From positions 310,001 to 374,000 of the forward strand of contig JABTUV010000004.1 in assembly GCA_015075175.1 (NCBI GenBank): a DNA stretch of 64,000 bases, given 5' to 3'. Source of the stretch: a bacterium (GTDB taxonomy: Bacteria > Hinthialibacterota > Hinthialibacteria > H5-UNCL2). A model generated the notes under the pieces. The model had not been told where the DNA came from, did no database searches, and was given only the letters and a program-made list of their open reading frames with translations. The translations under genes were made by a program, and so were the position numbers. Below are positions 1-8,466 of the stretch, one piece after another (position 1 is the first letter of the stretch; every line of letters starts with the position of its first letter).

Positions 1-890
1 AGGAGGCATCTCATCGACCAGGCTACCATGGGTTGGATATGCACAAGAAGAGCGTGAGTTTTTGCGTGATGGAGCCGGATGGGACGGAGGGTGAAGGAGG
101 GCCGGGCAGCGACGCGAGGGCATTCGGCCTGGGTGAAGCCTGCCGGGGCGGTGGTATGAAGGGATGAAGCCACCCTCTTCGCTGGCTGCCAGCCGCGGGG
201 TATGCGCTGCACGGCCTGGCGGTGGGCGATCCAGGGCGGTTGAGGCGATCACGGCGGCCAAGAAGAAGAGCGACGCGCTGGCCGCGCGGATGCTGGCCAA
301 TCTGCTGCGCTGCCATCTGATCCCAGAGGCATGGCGCCCAGCGCACCGTGCGGGAAGCTGCGCCGCGGTTGATCAGAATGGTGCGTGACGCACGCGAAGA
401 ACCGGCCGGGGAATGGGCTGGATCCATGGATCGGCTAAACAGAACGCGGTGGCGCTTCTTGGCCAGTTGCTGGGAACGCAACTGGAATGCCGCCGCGGTG
501 GCGATCTTTGGATCAGGGCGGACTGGATTTCATTTGATCGCGCTGGAAATAGAAGAGCGGCGCTGGCGGGGCCTGCAGGAACGCTGGAACGGCTGGGGAA
601 CGCGGCCAGGTGACAGCGTTGAGATGCTGGGATCTGGGATCCGAACCGCTACCAATCAGGCCAGGCGGTCCGCACTGGGACTGTGCATGGCGCGCAGCGC
701 TCCATGTCGCCGGGCAGGGTGTCGGCAGGCCGCTCACCGAAGCGCGAGGGCATCTGCAGACCATTTTGATCAGGCGGGCAACTGTTGGCGCGCAGAATGT
801 TGCACGCTGGCGCGTGTAACATGGGCCACTTGCGTCCTCCGGCGGCAGAATCTGGCGACGCTGGCGGTCGGCGCGCAACGGTAAGGGACC
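1..890 (+). pseudogene. IS110-family transposase relic
   Basis: Decayed DEDD transposase of the IS110/IS1111 group, scattered over all three plus frames. The N-terminal block GLDMHKKSVSFCVMEPDG (from base 30) holds the first catalytic Asp. It is followed by EAITAAKKKSD and DALAARMLANLLRCHLIP near 240-325, the canonical end of the RuvC-like domain. Near 750-775 GHLQTILI, and near 855-880 ATLAVGAQR, match the transposase_20 C-terminal half. At least five frameshifts separate these blocks, many more than in neighbouring genes, so I read this as genuine decay rather than sequencing error alone. The 5' end may lie just outside the window. No terminal repeats are seen, as usual for this family. The family call comes from motif order that I recognise, not from a search. 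Confidence 0.8.
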
Positions 891-1868
891 CATCTGCTGG
901 CGTGGATCGGCGCGCGGATTGAAGGAAACTGGCATGATTAAGGCCAACGCCGACCCAGGAACGCGGGGGCCCTCAGGCCGGATCCCGTGTTGGGGACTGC
1001 CAAGCGGCCCCTGCGCTCGTAAGGCGACATCGGCACCTTTCGAAGAACTGGCTGGTGGACCACACTCATAATTTGGCAGGTATCTCAGGGGCCATGACCC
1101 AGGCCATCCATGGATGTCTGGTCGTGGCAACGCCGGCCAAACAAGGAACTCTATCCCTGAGAAGGTTCGTGGTGGTGGCTCGCGCTTTTCAGGTTGCCGG
1201 AGGAGTACGCCATAAAGAAGGCGGAAAGAATCATCTCTCCGCCCTCCTCCGTATAACCACCGGTCGCGGCGCTCAGGTCGCTCGCCAGCGTTGCCCTATC
1301 TCCTCGGACCGGCACGCAAAGCGTATCAAACGAGGCATTCGGACAAGTGCCGAAAGCTCGTGGGAGACTCTTCTCCCCTTGACAGGTACCTATCATGGAT
1401 GCCCCTATCCTCCGGACCGGCACGCAAAGCGTATCAGAAACAGGATTCGGACAAGTGCCGAAAGCTCGTGGGAGACTCTTTCTCCCCTTGACAGGTACCT
1501 ATCATGGATGTCCCTGCGTGCGTCGCATGGAACGCCGCCGCTTCGCCAGGCTCGAGCAGCGACAGTAACCAATACCGACAGGCCTGAGCAGCGGCCCGAT
1601 TGCATCCCGCCATCCTGCGGCAACCTGCGTCTTCGGGCCGCGTGTCGAAGGCCAACCGGATGCTTCAGGGTGGCTTCATGCGCCCATCCGCCCCCTAACA
1701 AGGGGGCCGAGAGGATAATCCAAGCAGTACAGCGCGCCGATTTTCCGCGTGGGTCCTCGCCTTATTGTGGGATTCACATGGAAAACCGGCGACCGTCCCA
1801 AGGCCGTCCCGAGACTGCCGCTTGCCTTGCGGGAGGCGCCGCACGTATAGTGGCGCGCATCGCCCCAG
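891..1868. other. Gene-free stretch after the IS relic
   Basis: No frame here gives a convincing protein. It holds the 108-bp duplication at 1294-1510, an R4-like tract near 1540-1600 (AACCAATACCGACAGGC), and a short inverted pair TTTTCC/GGAAAA near 1740-1785 that ends in GCGACCGTCCC, resembling the right end of the R2 copy at 61.7 kb. Confidence 0.6.
1294..1510. repeat. Tandem duplication, two units of about 108 bp
   Basis: Two near-identical units, about 1294-1401 and 1402-1510. Each contains GGACCGGCACGCAAAGCGTA, then ATTCGGACAAGTGCCGAA (5-bp inverted repeat), then CTCGTGGGAGACTC and CTTGACAGGTACCTATCATG. They differ by a few substitutions and single-base indels. The duplication lies 400 bp beyond the transposase relic; whether it marks an insertion target is unknown. 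Confidence 0.85.
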
Positions 1869-2889
1869 ATGCCGCGTCCCTCGAGGTTCTCATGTCATCG
1901 CACCAACGCAGCCACGGCTCAAGGCCGCATTCCCACCCTGCACATCGTCGCCGGGCTCCATTCCCCTGGCCTACTATCGCGCCATGAAGGCGGTCTGGCA
2001 GGAGGGACTGACCATTCGCACCGAGTACGACCGCAGGACCGCGCCAGCGCCTACCTGGACCCCCAGCCGTGACGCGCGCGTGCTCTTCGAAGTGACCGAT
2101 CCCTTCCGCCAGCCGCGCTTTCCCCCCGTCTCTTTTTGTGAGATAGGCGCCTACATCGCCGAAATCATGGTCGCCAAGGAGCACTACGTCCTTCCCCTCG
2201 AAGAGCTGCGCAAGGGCATCCACGGCGAACTCTCCGCCCACCAGTGGCCCTACACCTACCATCAGCGCCTCTTCGCCCACCCGGACTGCGACGGTTCCAC
2301 CGTGGATCAGGTGAGATTGGCGGTGGAACGCATTGCGCGGACGCCCTACAGCCGCCGGGCGGTTGCAACCACGGCCGTGCCTGCGGTGGACCCCTTTCTC
2401 TCCGAGGACGTTCCCTGCCTGCGCGAACTGCAACTGCGCTGTCCCATCGACGCCGAGGGCGCCCTGGTACTCAATCTCAACACCGCCTGGCGCTCGCGGG
2501 ACCTCTACAAGGCGTGGCCGGACAACGTCATCGCCCTCACCTTCCTGCAAAGCGTGCTGGCCCGCGAGATCGCGGCGCAGTCCGGCCGGCCGACGCGGGT
2601 CGGCAGCTACGCCGACTACAGCTTCAGCCTGCACATCTACGGCCAGGATTTCGCCGCGGTCGGGGGGGACGCCCAGCGCGGCCTGTGCAGCTTCTTCGAC
2701 AACTTCGACGAAGACGCCATCCTGGCCCGGTCTTTGTCCAGCGAGGATGCGCGCGACCTGCTCATCATCCCCCAGCTGGAGGAACTCCTCACTGAAACCA
2801 AAATCCGCGAGTGGAAATTCGGACCGGCCTCCATCGCCCTGCTAGAACGTCTCTTGGACGACTTCAAAGCAGGACGCATTCTGCCCTGA
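1869..2889 (+). CDS. Divergent thymidylate synthase (ThyA family)
   Basis: Predicted dTMP synthase-type enzyme, methylating dUMP with methylene-tetrahydrofolate. Family landmarks in order: SRRAV (phosphate-binding arginine pair), PCLRELQLRC around the catalytic cysteine, NTAWRSRDLYKAWPDN (the R-S-x-D and Asn dUMP-binding region) and YADYSFSLHIY (the counterpart of the D-x-H-x-Y segment). The Asp/His before the final Tyr are not the textbook residues, so it belongs to a divergent branch; the catalytic position still needs an alignment. The clean frame begins at ATG 1984, but the natural-looking segment IPTLHIVAG lies just upstream in another frame and joins SIPLAYYRA if one extra base near 1957 is removed, so I place the start upstream. 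It stands alone, with no folate or dfrA neighbour. Confidence 0.72.
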
Positions 2890-3493
2890 CCGGCGGCTCC
2901 GCCCTTCTCTCTCGCGCCGACCGGGCTGATCCGAATACGGGTCGGCGGCGTCGCGGAGCGCGTCACCCAGGGGATTGTACGCGATCACTACCACGAGTAC
3001 CGGCACGGCGGGGATGAGTGGCCAGGGATAATGCAGGAGTACCGTGACACGCTGGGATTCCTCGAGAGCACCCCAGCTGATCAGCGGAAGCGCCGGTCGC
3101 GGATCAACTCGCGTAGTACCGGGTCGGGATCGGACCAGTTCACGTCAAGTACTCCCATGGAACAGCCGGTGCGCCACAGGCGGACCTCGTAGCCGTCGCT
3201 CTCCTGTCCCTTCAGATACAGATGGAGTAGCCGGTGTTGCTCATGCCCCAACCGGATTCGCCCACAGGCCCGGCGGTCTTGCCGTGAGGGATGCTGAAGC
3301 GCAAGTCGCTGACTGCACCCAGAACGGCGTCGGCGGTGGGAAACCGAACCCTCGAGTTGCAGATATCCAGCAAGCATACGGTTTCCACGTGCGGACCCAC
3401 TGAAGAAGTGCACGGGGATACCACAGAAGAGGGGGCTTCGGAAGCGCCGAGACCCGGGTCGGTGCAGCCGCAGAATTTTGCGAGTGCGGAGTT
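2890..3493. other. Unassigned coding remnants
   Basis: On the plus strand 2935-3115 is open and reads protein-like (GIVRDHYHEYRHGGDEWPGI). On the minus strand about 3410-3081 reads protein-like across two frames, including VCLLDICNSRVRFPTADAV and GQESDGYEVRLWRTGCSM, ending at 3081. I recognise neither. They look like two broken gene fragments rather than intact genes. Confidence 0.35.
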
Positions 3494-3645
3494 CCTCACC
3501 TCTCAGAGGGAGAGGTCGGCGAGAAGCGCCGGGTGAGGGCGGGCGGGGCAGCGCACGGGTACTGGTAGATCGCGGCCGTGGTGGCGTTCCCCTCAACCGT
3601 TCGTCCGCCGCGCCGGACGAACGACCTCTCCCTCAAGAGAGGTGA
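3494..3645. repeat. Inverted repeat, CTCACCTCTC type
   Basis: Arms CTCACCTCTCAGAGGGAGAG (about 3495-3517) and CTCTCCCTCAAGAGAGGTGA (about 3625-3645) are near-perfect reverse complements flanking GC-rich DNA. It is an interspersed palindromic repeat, not a gene. Confidence 0.75.
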
Positions 3646-3769
3646 AGGTCCGCCTCTTGCCACTGCCGCTTGGCCGTTTCGGCCGGAAGGAAAACCACTG
3701 CACCCCCGCACTGCGCACAAAGTAGTTTATTAGATAGAATAAATTAAGTGACGGGAAATTAGAATGTTA

Positions 3770-3846
3770 TGGTCGGGGCGACTGGATTTGAACCAGGGAC
3801 CACCTGAACCCCATTCAGGTACGCTACCAGGCTGCGCCACGCCCCG
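3770..3846 (-). tRNA. tRNA-Pro(GGG)
   Basis: Read on the minus strand it folds into a full cloverleaf: 7-bp acceptor CGGGGCG/CGCCCCG, anticodon stem CCTGA/TCAGG with loop ATGGGGT giving anticodon GGG, and T arm with GGTTCAAATCC. Discriminator A and CCA are encoded. Confidence 0.96.
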
Positions 3847-3862
3847 ACGCGAACAAAGTGAA

Positions 3863-3891
3863 CTTATAATCCCAAGCGGCTAGCCAAGCAA
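3863..3891 (-). promoter_or_regulatory. Sigma-70-type promoter of tRNA-Pro
   Basis: On the minus strand TTGCTT (3891-3886), 17-bp spacer, TATAAG (3868-3863), about 16 bases before the tRNA 5' end. The -35 hexamer lies inside the last codons of the upstream MerR gene (Leu-Leu), so the two transcription units are tightly packed. Confidence 0.75.
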
Positions 3892-4329
3892 GGCCAAAAT
3901 CTGCTTCAGCTCGTCTTTGATGGCCGCCAACTCGTCCAGCATGCGCCGGTTTTCCGCCGCCAACGCCTCCTGGTTAGCCGTGGTGTGAATCTGGGCGACC
4001 TTTGCGGGCTAACCGTCCCGCCGGCCGGCCGGCCGGCCCGGCTCCTCGCCGGCCGAACCCGAGCGCAACTTGCGCTCCGCCCCGTCCAGCGTGAATCCCT
4101 CTTCGTACAACAGGTGGATGATCTCGAAGATCAGCTTCAGATCGTTGCGCGTGTACTTTCTCTGGTTGCCGCCCACGCGCTTCGGGTTCAGCTTGGCGAA
4201 CTTGGTCTCCCAGTAGCGGAGCACGTGCGGCTCCACCCCGGTGTACTCGCTCACCTCGCTGATCGAGTAGTAAATCTTCTCGGGGATGTTCTGCTCGCTC
4301 AAGCTGGCGGCCATGCGACGATTGGGCAT
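3880..4329 (-). CDS. MerR-family transcriptional regulator (frameshifted)
   Basis: DNA-binding regulator. The N-terminal winged HTH reads YYSISEVSEYTGVEPHVLRY then WETKFAKLNPKR, the MerR signature with the conserved R-Y-W-E. This is followed by NQRKYTRNDLKLI and a helical dimerisation segment. The first frame stops at 4009 within a GGCC-rich run. The alternative frame continues as AKVAQIHTTANQEALAAENR to DELKQILALLG and a TAG at 3880, a typical coiled-coil tail, so I join the two frames and infer a 1-2 base error around 4010-4035. It starts 4 nt after gpsA ends and is probably co-transcribed with it. A short MerR-type regulator directly after gpsA is a known bacterial arrangement. Its ligand is unknown. 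Confidence 0.85.
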
Positions 4330-4333
4330 CGGT

Positions 4334-5353
4334 TTACGTCCTCTCCCTCTCAGGTTTGGCTTCGCGCATCATCAGGTCCGAAACCGCCCGGCGCGGGGGT
4401 TTCCCGTCAAAAAGCACGGACGCGATCTCGGTACTGATAGGCATCTCCACTCCATAATCGCGGGACAGGCCCGCGATCGACTCGGCGGTGGATACCCCTT
4501 CCACCACCATCCCGATGAAATCCAACGCCGCCGGCAGCGACTTCCCCTCGGCCAACAGTCGCCCCAGACGGTAGTTTCGACTATGTACGCTGCAGCACGT
4601 GACGACCAGATCGCCAAGGCCGGAAAGCCCGGCAAACGTCTCCGGCCGAGCCCCCATGGCCGTCCCGAGTCGCATGATCTCGGCCAGGCCCCGCGTCACC
4701 AGCGCCGCCTTGGTATTGTCGCCGAACCCCAAGCCGTCGGAAATCCCGGCGGCAATCGCGATCACGTTCTTGATCGCCCCGCCGATCTCCGCGCCCAGGA
4801 CATCGTCGGACGTATAAACGCGCAGGCTCGGCGTCATAAACACGCGTTGCACCGCGCGAGCGACCTCAGGCCGGAAGGCGGCGCTGACGACCGTCGTGGG
4901 TACGTCGCGCCCCACTTCCTCCGCATGAGACGGCCCGGATAGAACCGCCCAGCGATCCAATGCCTCCTCGCCCAGCTCCTCGCCAGCGACCTGGCTCATG
5001 CGCTTCCGGGTCCCCTTCTCCAGACCCTTGGCCGCCGACACGAGCAGGGCCGATTCCGGCAGACAACCGCGTAAGCTGCGGCACGTCGAGCGCATGAACC
5101 CGGCAGGTACGGCCAGTACTACGACTTCGGTACCCGCCACGCTCACCGCAAGGTCGCTGGAAATCCCGACTGACTCATCAAGCAACACACCTGGAAGCTT
5201 GAACTTAAGCTGCCTGTCTTGAATCAAAACATCAGCAGCTTCGGGATTGAACTCCCACACCCTGGTCGGATGTCCCTTGCGACTCAGGAGGCGAGCCAAG
5301 GCCACGCCCCAACTGCCTCCACCCAATACTGCGATGCGCCTGACTTCACTCAA
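4334..5353 (-). CDS. gpsA: NAD(P)H-dependent glycerol-3-phosphate dehydrogenase
   Basis: Cytoplasmic enzyme reducing dihydroxyacetone phosphate to sn-glycerol 3-phosphate, the backbone for phospholipids. 339 aa, normal length. The Rossmann motif AVLGGGSWGVALA is at residues 8-20, the cofactor motif VSAAKGLEKGT is central, and the catalytic-lysine region is EIGGAIKNVIAIAAGISDG. C-terminal SGLGDLVVTCCSVHSRN is diagnostic. The start is a TTG at 5353; no ATG or GTG fits, and the promoter at 5365-5393 would leave only about a 6-10 nt leader. Downstream plsY uses its product, so the tpiA-plsY-gpsA cluster supplies and consumes glycerol 3-phosphate. Confidence 0.96.
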   Translation of the reverse strand: MSEVRRIAVLGGGSWGVALARLLSRKGHPTRVWEFNPEAADVLIQDRQLKFKLPGVLLDESVGISSDLAVSVAGTEVVVLAVPAGFMRSTCRSLRGCLPESALLVSAAKGLEKGTRKRMSQVAGEELGEEALDRWAVLSGPSHAEEVGRDVPTTVVSAAFRPEVARAVQRVFMTPSLRVYTSDDVLGAEIGGAIKNVIAIAAGISDGLGFGDNTKAALVTRGLAEIMRLGTAMGARPETFAGLSGLGDLVVTCCSVHSRNYRLGRLLAEGKSLPAALDFIGMVVEGVSTAESIAGLSRDYGVEMPISTEIASVLFDGKPPRRAVSDLMMREAKPERERT

Positions 5354-5364
5354 TTACTCAATCC

Positions 5365-5393
5365 AATGTACGAAACTCGTTCAACCTTTTCAA
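5365..5393 (-). promoter_or_regulatory. Promoter of gpsA-merR
   Basis: Minus strand TTGAAA (5393-5388), 17-bp spacer, TACATT (5370-5365). It lies in an AT-rich gap and predicts a very short leader before the TTG start at 5353. Confidence 0.6.
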
Positions 5394-5474
5394 GCTATTT
5401 CTCACTATCACTAGTAAAATAAGCCGGATGTCCGAACGGGAGCCGACTACCCTACGCTATTATTAGCGCAAGCC

Positions 5475-6092
5475 TCATGATTTGTCCTGCGAAAAGACGA
5501 TCTTTTTCTCCTGGCCTCTGCGGAGCCGGCCGATGTTGGCGCCATGGCGCAGGATGACGAGCACCCCCGCCAGGACGGCCAGAGCAAGTCGCGCCGGCGT
5601 GAGCGGGTCGATGGCCGTGGTCAGGAGTTGAGCCGCCGCCGCCAAGGGCAAGATGCCGGCCGCCACGATGCTGGCCAGCGAGACATAGCTCCATTTCCAG
5701 AGAACGAGACCGAAAGCGACCAGCGCGCAAAGGCTGGAGACGGGCAGGAGCGACAAGAAGACACCGGCCGACGTGGCTACCCCCTTGCCTCCACGAAAGC
5801 GCAAGTACACGGGCCAGTTATGCCCCACGATGGCCGCCAAACCCGCCACCAGGGGCAATTCCGCAGGGCCGCTCGCCCAGCTCCCCAACCCGACGGCCAG
5901 AACGCCCTTGCCGATATCGACCACGAGTGTGGCTGCACCCAGGCGCGCCCCCATCACGCGGAAAGCGTTGGTCGCCCCCAGATTCCCGCTTCCGTGCTCC
6001 CGCAGGTCGATGCCCCGGAAGACGCGCCCGATCACGTAGGCCGTGGGAACGGCCCCAATCAGGTATGAAATCATAATCACTATTATGCTCAT
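5475..6092 (-). CDS. plsY: Glycerol-3-phosphate acyltransferase PlsY
   Basis: Integral membrane acyltransferase that uses acyl-phosphate to acylate glycerol 3-phosphate, the first step of phosphatidic acid synthesis. 205 aa. Family motifs are SGNLGATNAFRVMG (residues about 35-48, active loop), GHNWPVYLRFRGGKGVAT (about 90-107) and a C-terminal VILRHGANIGRLRRGQEKK. Four to five hydrophobic segments alternate with these loops, as in the family. It follows tpiA by 91 bp and precedes gpsA by 121 bp on the same strand. Confidence 0.96.
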   Translation of the reverse strand: MSIIVIMISYLIGAVPTAYVIGRVFRGIDLREHGSGNLGATNAFRVMGARLGAATLVVDIGKGVLAVGLGSWASGPAELPLVAGLAAIVGHNWPVYLRFRGGKGVATSAGVFLSLLPVSSLCALVAFGLVLWKWSYVSLASIVAAGILPLAAAAQLLTTAIDPLTPARLALAVLAGVLVILRHGANIGRLRRGQEKKIVFSQDKS

Positions 6093-6183
6093 AAAAATAA
6101 CTTTACAGTTAATTACTTAACATCAATTCTGAGATATCAGAATGACTTTTATTAATCACCGTTGAACGGTTTACGTATAACTT
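6093..6183 (-). promoter_or_regulatory. tpiA-plsY gap with stacked small dyads
   Basis: This AT-rich gap holds three short dyads: ACCGTT-G-AACGGT, ATTCTGA-GATA-TCAGAAT and GTTAA-TTAC-TTAAC. They may form hairpins or operator sites in front of plsY. I see no convincing -35/-10 pair. Confidence 0.4.
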
Positions 6184-6936
6184 TCAGTACATAACGATTC
6201 CCGCAAATGAATCGACCTTCAAACTGGCCCCTCCCACCAACGCCCCGTCGATGTCCGGTCGGGTCAGGAGGTCGCGGGCGTTGTCGGGCTTAACGCTGCC
6301 ACCGTATTGAATGCGAAACCGGGCCGCGGTCTCCGCGTCAAACATTTTGGCCAGCAAGTCCCGGATGAAGGCATGGACTTCCTGGGCTTGGTCGGGCGTC
6401 GCCGTCCTGCCCGTACCGATGGCCCACACCGGCTCGTAAGCCAGCACGACTTTGACGGCCAAGTCGCCGTGAATCCCGGAAAGGCCGCCGGTCACGTGCC
6501 GCAGCACAATCTCTTCCGTCCGGCCTTCCTCGCGTTCGGCCTCGGTTTCTCCACAGCACATGATTGGGATAAGGCCCAATTCCAGGGCCAGTTTCACCTT
6601 CCGGTTGATGAATTCGTCCGTCTCGCCGAAGTACTGCCGGCGCTCCGAATGGCCGACGATGACGTACTTGCAGCCGATGTCGCGGATGAACTGAGGGGAA
6701 ATTTCGCCCGTGTAGGCGCCGCTGACTTCCGGGTACAGGTTCTGAGCGCCCACGGCAATCCGGCTCTCGGCGACTTCATCCACCACCGCCGGCAAGGCGG
6801 TAAATGGCGGGCAGAGCACGACATCGGCGTCCTTGTAAGTTCCCAGTTTCTCGACCAGGCCCCAAGCCAGCTCCTTGGCGGCCTGCGGGGTACCCAGGTT
6901 CATTTTCCAGTTGCCGGCGATGATCTTTCGACGCAT
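6184..6936 (-). CDS. tpiA: Triosephosphate isomerase
   Basis: Glycolytic and gluconeogenic enzyme interconverting dihydroxyacetone phosphate and glyceraldehyde 3-phosphate. 250 aa TIM barrel of standard length. Catalytic residues are visible: Lys in AGNWKMN (residues 7-13), His in VIVGHSERR and Glu in LAYEPVWAIGTG; the phosphate loop IQYGGSVKPDN and the final GGASLK are present. The ATG at 6936 follows AGGACCTCC. It is first of three same-strand genes leading from triose phosphate to phospholipid, consistent with lipid-precursor supply, though tpiA also serves central carbon flow. Confidence 0.97.
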   Translation of the reverse strand: MRRKIIAGNWKMNLGTPQAAKELAWGLVEKLGTYKDADVVLCPPFTALPAVVDEVAESRIAVGAQNLYPEVSGAYTGEISPQFIRDIGCKYVIVGHSERRQYFGETDEFINRKVKLALELGLIPIMCCGETEAEREEGRTEEIVLRHVTGGLSGIHGDLAVKVVLAYEPVWAIGTGRTATPDQAQEVHAFIRDLLAKMFDAETAARFRIQYGGSVKPDNARDLLTRPDIDGALVGGASLKVDSFAGIVMY

Positions 6937-7142
6937 GAATGGAGGTCCTCCAAGGGAAAGTTAGTAAGGAAAAGCGACTGTAGAGGGCGGGGTGGCCGGT
7001 GTCAAAGCGTAGTTGCGCGCGAGACAGCTGGGACTTATGGGACCGGTGGGAGCTATGAACGCTCGTTGTGCGCCCCAGCGGCAATCTTGTCCCATAGGTC
7101 CCATGGGGCCCATTCCCTCCCCCCGTGCAGCACGCTGCGCAA
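6937..7142. repeat. Intergenic repeat block (R7 and R3)
   Basis: Two diverged R7-like stretches (GGGACTTATGGGACC near 7028, CCCATAGGTCCCATGGGGCC at 7091-7110) and an R3 copy (7127-7146). No coding potential. R3 runs into the cupin gene and supplies its stop codon. Confidence 0.75.
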
Positions 7143-7517
7143 CTACAGGTAGTCCTCGCGGGGAGGGGCGAAGGCGTCGATGCATTCGCAGTCGGACAGG
7201 ACCCGAATATGGTGCTTGACGTTGGGGGCGACCAGGTAACCACCGCCGGGCCGGCAGAGCCGGGTCTTGCCGCCGATGGTCGCCTCCAGCTCTCCGGAGA
7301 CGATATAGGAGACCTGCTCGTGCGGATGGCAGTGCTCGGGGTCGGTCAGGAGGCCCCCGGGCAGGCGGAACCAGACCAGCATAACCCGGCCGAGCGTCAC
7401 CTCCTTGCGCAGGATGCCGCCCGGCAGCTCGGTCGCGGGCAGGTCGTCAAAACGATAAAAGGCCCGGCTCGCCCAATGGTCGGCGGCGTGGGACAGCGGG
7501 GACGTGGGCGTGTGCAT
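7143..7517 (-). CDS. Small cupin-domain protein
   Basis: Single-domain cupin, 124 aa, function unassigned; such proteins bind a metal and act as sugar isomerases, dioxygenases or sensors. Cupin motif 1 reads PEHCHPHEQVSYIVSGELE with the two His and Glu metal ligands; motif 2 is APNVKHHIRVLSDCE with the last His. I start at ATG 7517; the frame stays open further upstream, but that part overlaps the divergent promoter region and reads as random. The TAG stop falls inside an R3 repeat, so the present C-terminus (REDYL) may have been set by repeat insertion. Divergent to the RNA methyltransferase gene, 151 bp away. Confidence 0.85.
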   Translation of the reverse strand: MHTPTSPLSHAADHWASRAFYRFDDLPATELPGGILRKEVTLGRVMLVWFRLPGGLLTDPEHCHPHEQVSYIVSGELEATIGGKTRLCRPGGGYLVAPNVKHHIRVLSDCECIDAFAPPREDYL

Positions 7518-7668
7518 GATAATACCCTCGAAAGGCCAGACGGTTCCAAGCAAGCAATATAAGGATACGGGGGCGCGACTGCAACGAGACAATGCAGCCC
7601 GCGTGTCGGCACGGACGCCGGCGGCATGGGAGGTAGCCACACGCACGGGAGCGTGGCATAGTGCGGCT

Positions 7669-8466
7669 ATGAAAACGCCGGAGAACCTTATCACCAGCAC
7701 GCAGAATCCACGGGTGAAAGAGCTGGTCGCCCTGCGCAAGGAGCGGGGAACGCTGGCCCTTGTAGAAGGAGCGCGCGAAATCGAGGCGGCGTTGCAGGCG
7801 CGCGCCCTGATTCGTTCCGTCTGGCTCTGCCCTGCCCGACTCTCGGAGCCTGAGCGCGCCCTCCTGCCGCAATTGTCGGCGGCCTGTCCGGAGCCTACCG
7901 AAGTGGCGCCGCATGTGTTCGAGAAAATCGCCTACCGCGAACATCCCGGCGGACTCCTGGTCGTGGTCCAGCCCCAGCGGCGCGCCCTGTCGCAACTGGC
8001 GCTCTCCCAGCGCCCGCTGCTTCTGCTCGTGGAGGGCGTGGAGAAGCCCGGCAACGCCGGCGCCATGCTGCGTACCGCGGACGCGGCCGGCGTGGACGCC
8101 GTTCTCTTCTGCGACTGCCCGCTGGACCTCTACAACCCCAACCTGATCCGCGCCAGTCTGGGGACCGTCTTCACGCTGCCTGCCGTGGCCACCACCGGCG
8201 AGGAGGCGTGCGCCTTCCTGGCCCGACAGGGCATCCGGCCCATTCTGGCCGCGCCGCAGGCGGAACGGGACTACTTCGACGCCGACTTGTCCGGGCCGTG
8301 CGCCATCGTGGTCGGCAGCGAAAGCGCAGGGTTGTCTCGCACCTGGGAAAAGCTCAACGCGCTGCGCGTGCGCATCCCCATGCAGGGATCGTCCGACAGC
8401 CTGAACGTCTCGGTCGCCGCCGCCATCCTGCTCTTTGAAGCGTTGCGCCAACGCCGGGAAAATTAG
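7669..8466 (+). CDS. TrmH/SpoU-family RNA 2'-O-methyltransferase
   Basis: SAM-dependent knotted-fold methyltransferase acting on rRNA or tRNA ribose; the target cannot be named from sequence. 265 aa. An N-terminal SpoU substrate-binding-like domain (residues 1-100: STQNPRVKELVALRKERGTL) precedes the catalytic knot. Motif 1 is EKPGNAGAMLRTADAAG, motif 2 is IVVGSESAGLS and motif 3 is IPMQGSSDSLNVSVAAAI. I start at ATG 7669 because the homologous-looking protein begins there; the upstream open frame covers the promoter gap. Its TAG stop is contributed by the R2 repeat at 8459-8544. Confidence 0.9.
   Translation: MKTPENLITSTQNPRVKELVALRKERGTLALVEGAREIEAALQARALIRSVWLCPARLSEPERALLPQLSAACPEPTEVAPHVFEKIAYREHPGGLLVVVQPQRRALSQLALSQRPLLLLVEGVEKPGNAGAMLRTADAAGVDAVLFCDCPLDLYNPNLIRASLGTVFTLPAVATTGEEACAFLARQGIRPILAAPQAERDYFDADLSGPCAIVVGSESAGLSRTWEKLNALRVRIPMQGSSDSLNVSVAAAILLFEALRQRREN

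Noticed and set aside
1384-1401. Promoter TTGACA...TATCAT in the 108-bp duplication
   Set aside because: The hexamers are only 6 bp apart, far too close for sigma-70, and no gene follows.
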